45,344 nucleotides of DNA from Coraliomargarita sp. GTDB lineage: Bacteria > Verrucomicrobiota > Verrucomicrobiia > Opitutales > Coraliomargaritaceae. The stretch is from the NCBI GenBank assembly GCA_002699365.1, contig PAAN01000005.1:27479-72822 (forward strand), in the 5' to 3' direction. A model generated the notes under the pieces. That model was not told the DNA's origin, did not search any database, and saw only the letters and a program-made list of their open reading frames with translations. This document shows, piece after piece, positions 44,970 to 45,344 of the stretch. Numbering within the stretch: the stretch's first letter is position 1; every line of letters begins with the position of its first letter. The position numbers and the translations under genes are program-made.

Positions 44970-45344
44970 TCAATGGATGGCTTCAAAGACTCGTACGTAA
45001 TCGACTTCCATGTGCTGCGGAAATGCAGTGAGGTCGACACCTTCACGACCTCCCCAGCTTCCACCAATTGCAATATTTAAAATTAGGTAGTAGGCGTCAT
45101 CTTGAGTGAACGGCCAGTCGTCCTCGGCGCGCTCGCCCTTCTCCAAAATGTGGTAGCAGGTATCATCAATGTAGAAACGAATTTGGGCGCCATCCCACTC
45201 CACAGAGTACACATGAAAATCTCCGGCAACATCTTCAACCGGCAACGTTTTCTTCGCGCCTTTGTGATTCATGAAGTTTGATACCTTGGTATGCACGGCA
45301 GAATGAACCAAATTCGGCTGAAATCCCACGTGCTCCATAATGTC
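44970..45344 (-). CDS. GH16 glycoside hydrolase, C-terminal part (cut by window edge)
   Basis: The last 124 codons of a glycoside hydrolase family 16 endo-glycanase (laminarinase, agarase, carrageenase group). The window ends inside the active site: the first visible codons read D-I-M-E-H-V-G, which is the rear half of the ExDxxE motif, so the assisting Asp and the acid/base Glu are seen but the nucleophile Glu lies beyond the edge. Then come HSAVHTKVSNFMNHKGA, DFHVYSVEWDGAQIRFYID, YYLILNIAIGGSWGG and MEVDYVRVF, typical of laminarinase-like (GH16_3) members. Specificity between laminarin and sulfated galactans cannot be settled here. It ends with no C-terminal binding module. Confidence 0.9.
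   Translation of the reverse strand, partial: DIMEHVGFQPNLVHSAVHTKVSNFMNHKGAKKTLPVEDVAGDFHVYSVEWDGAQIRFYIDDTCYHILEKGERAEDDWPFTQDDAYYLILNIAIGGSWGGREGVDLTAFPQHMEVDYVRVFEAIH

Noticed and set aside
1..45344. tRNA, rRNA, CRISPR array, insertion sequence, prophage or toxin-antitoxin system
   Set aside because: I looked in the intergenic gaps, all shorter than 300 bp, and saw no cloverleaf sequence, regular spacer-repeat array, transposase or integrase.

Overview
The window looks like chromosomal DNA of a Gram-negative, AT-rich, probably marine member of the Verrucomicrobiota, most likely class Opitutae. This is inferred from the gene content, since no rRNA is present: an LPS lipid A pathway (lpxB, lpxK), a TIGR03790-family protein, a TonB-dependent receptor whose N-terminus resembles those of Opitutae, and a dense sulfatase and glycan-utilisation cluster. 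Nearly every start codon I inspected lacks a Shine-Dalgarno sequence. I saw no tRNA, rRNA, CRISPR array, insertion sequence or phage genes.

Positions 1-32,600 are mostly housekeeping, in short, often oppositely oriented units. They run: recR (cut by the left edge) and ybaB; an FHA protein; a sugar-nucleotide-epimerase-like SDR divergent from the haem genes hemF-hemE-hemG; lpxB; the sulfate-activation genes cysC-cysD-cysN; infC-amidase-TIGR03790 protein; a HesB/ErpA protein, pdxA, an unknown 205-residue protein, a YacP-type NYN protein and mutM; an atypical SDR plus a chalcone-isomerase-like secreted protein; engB, slyX, an M29 aminopeptidase, an rsmJ-like methyltransferase and a long adenylate-kinase-like protein; lpxK; then topB, serC and a formylglycine-generating enzyme (FGE) on the plus strand. 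A 1153-residue cytoplasmic protein of glycosidase-like character ends the stretch.

Positions 32,600-45,344 form a polysaccharide utilisation locus. It contains a LacI-family regulator, three secreted formylglycine-dependent sulfatases, a TonB-dependent receptor, a secreted protein of unknown function, a GPH-type sugar:cation symporter and a GH16 endoglycanase cut by the right edge. The implied pathway is: GH16 cleaves a polymer outside the cell, the receptor imports oligosaccharides, periplasmic sulfatases (matured by the FGE) strip sulfate, the symporter moves sugars into the cytoplasm, and the 1153-residue protein may process them there. The cysDNC genes could use sulfate for assimilation.

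The strongest new observation is a 15-bp motif, TTGCATWAAATTGCA. It occurs in three intergenic regions of the locus: before the LacI gene, before the first sulfatase and before the receptor operon. It is a candidate operator tying these units into one regulon. Other points of interest are an N-terminal CCCPSR motif in the FGE, a 23-bp perfect-arm palindrome before cysC, an SDR lacking its catalytic tyrosine, and a kinase with an unexplained C-terminal domain.
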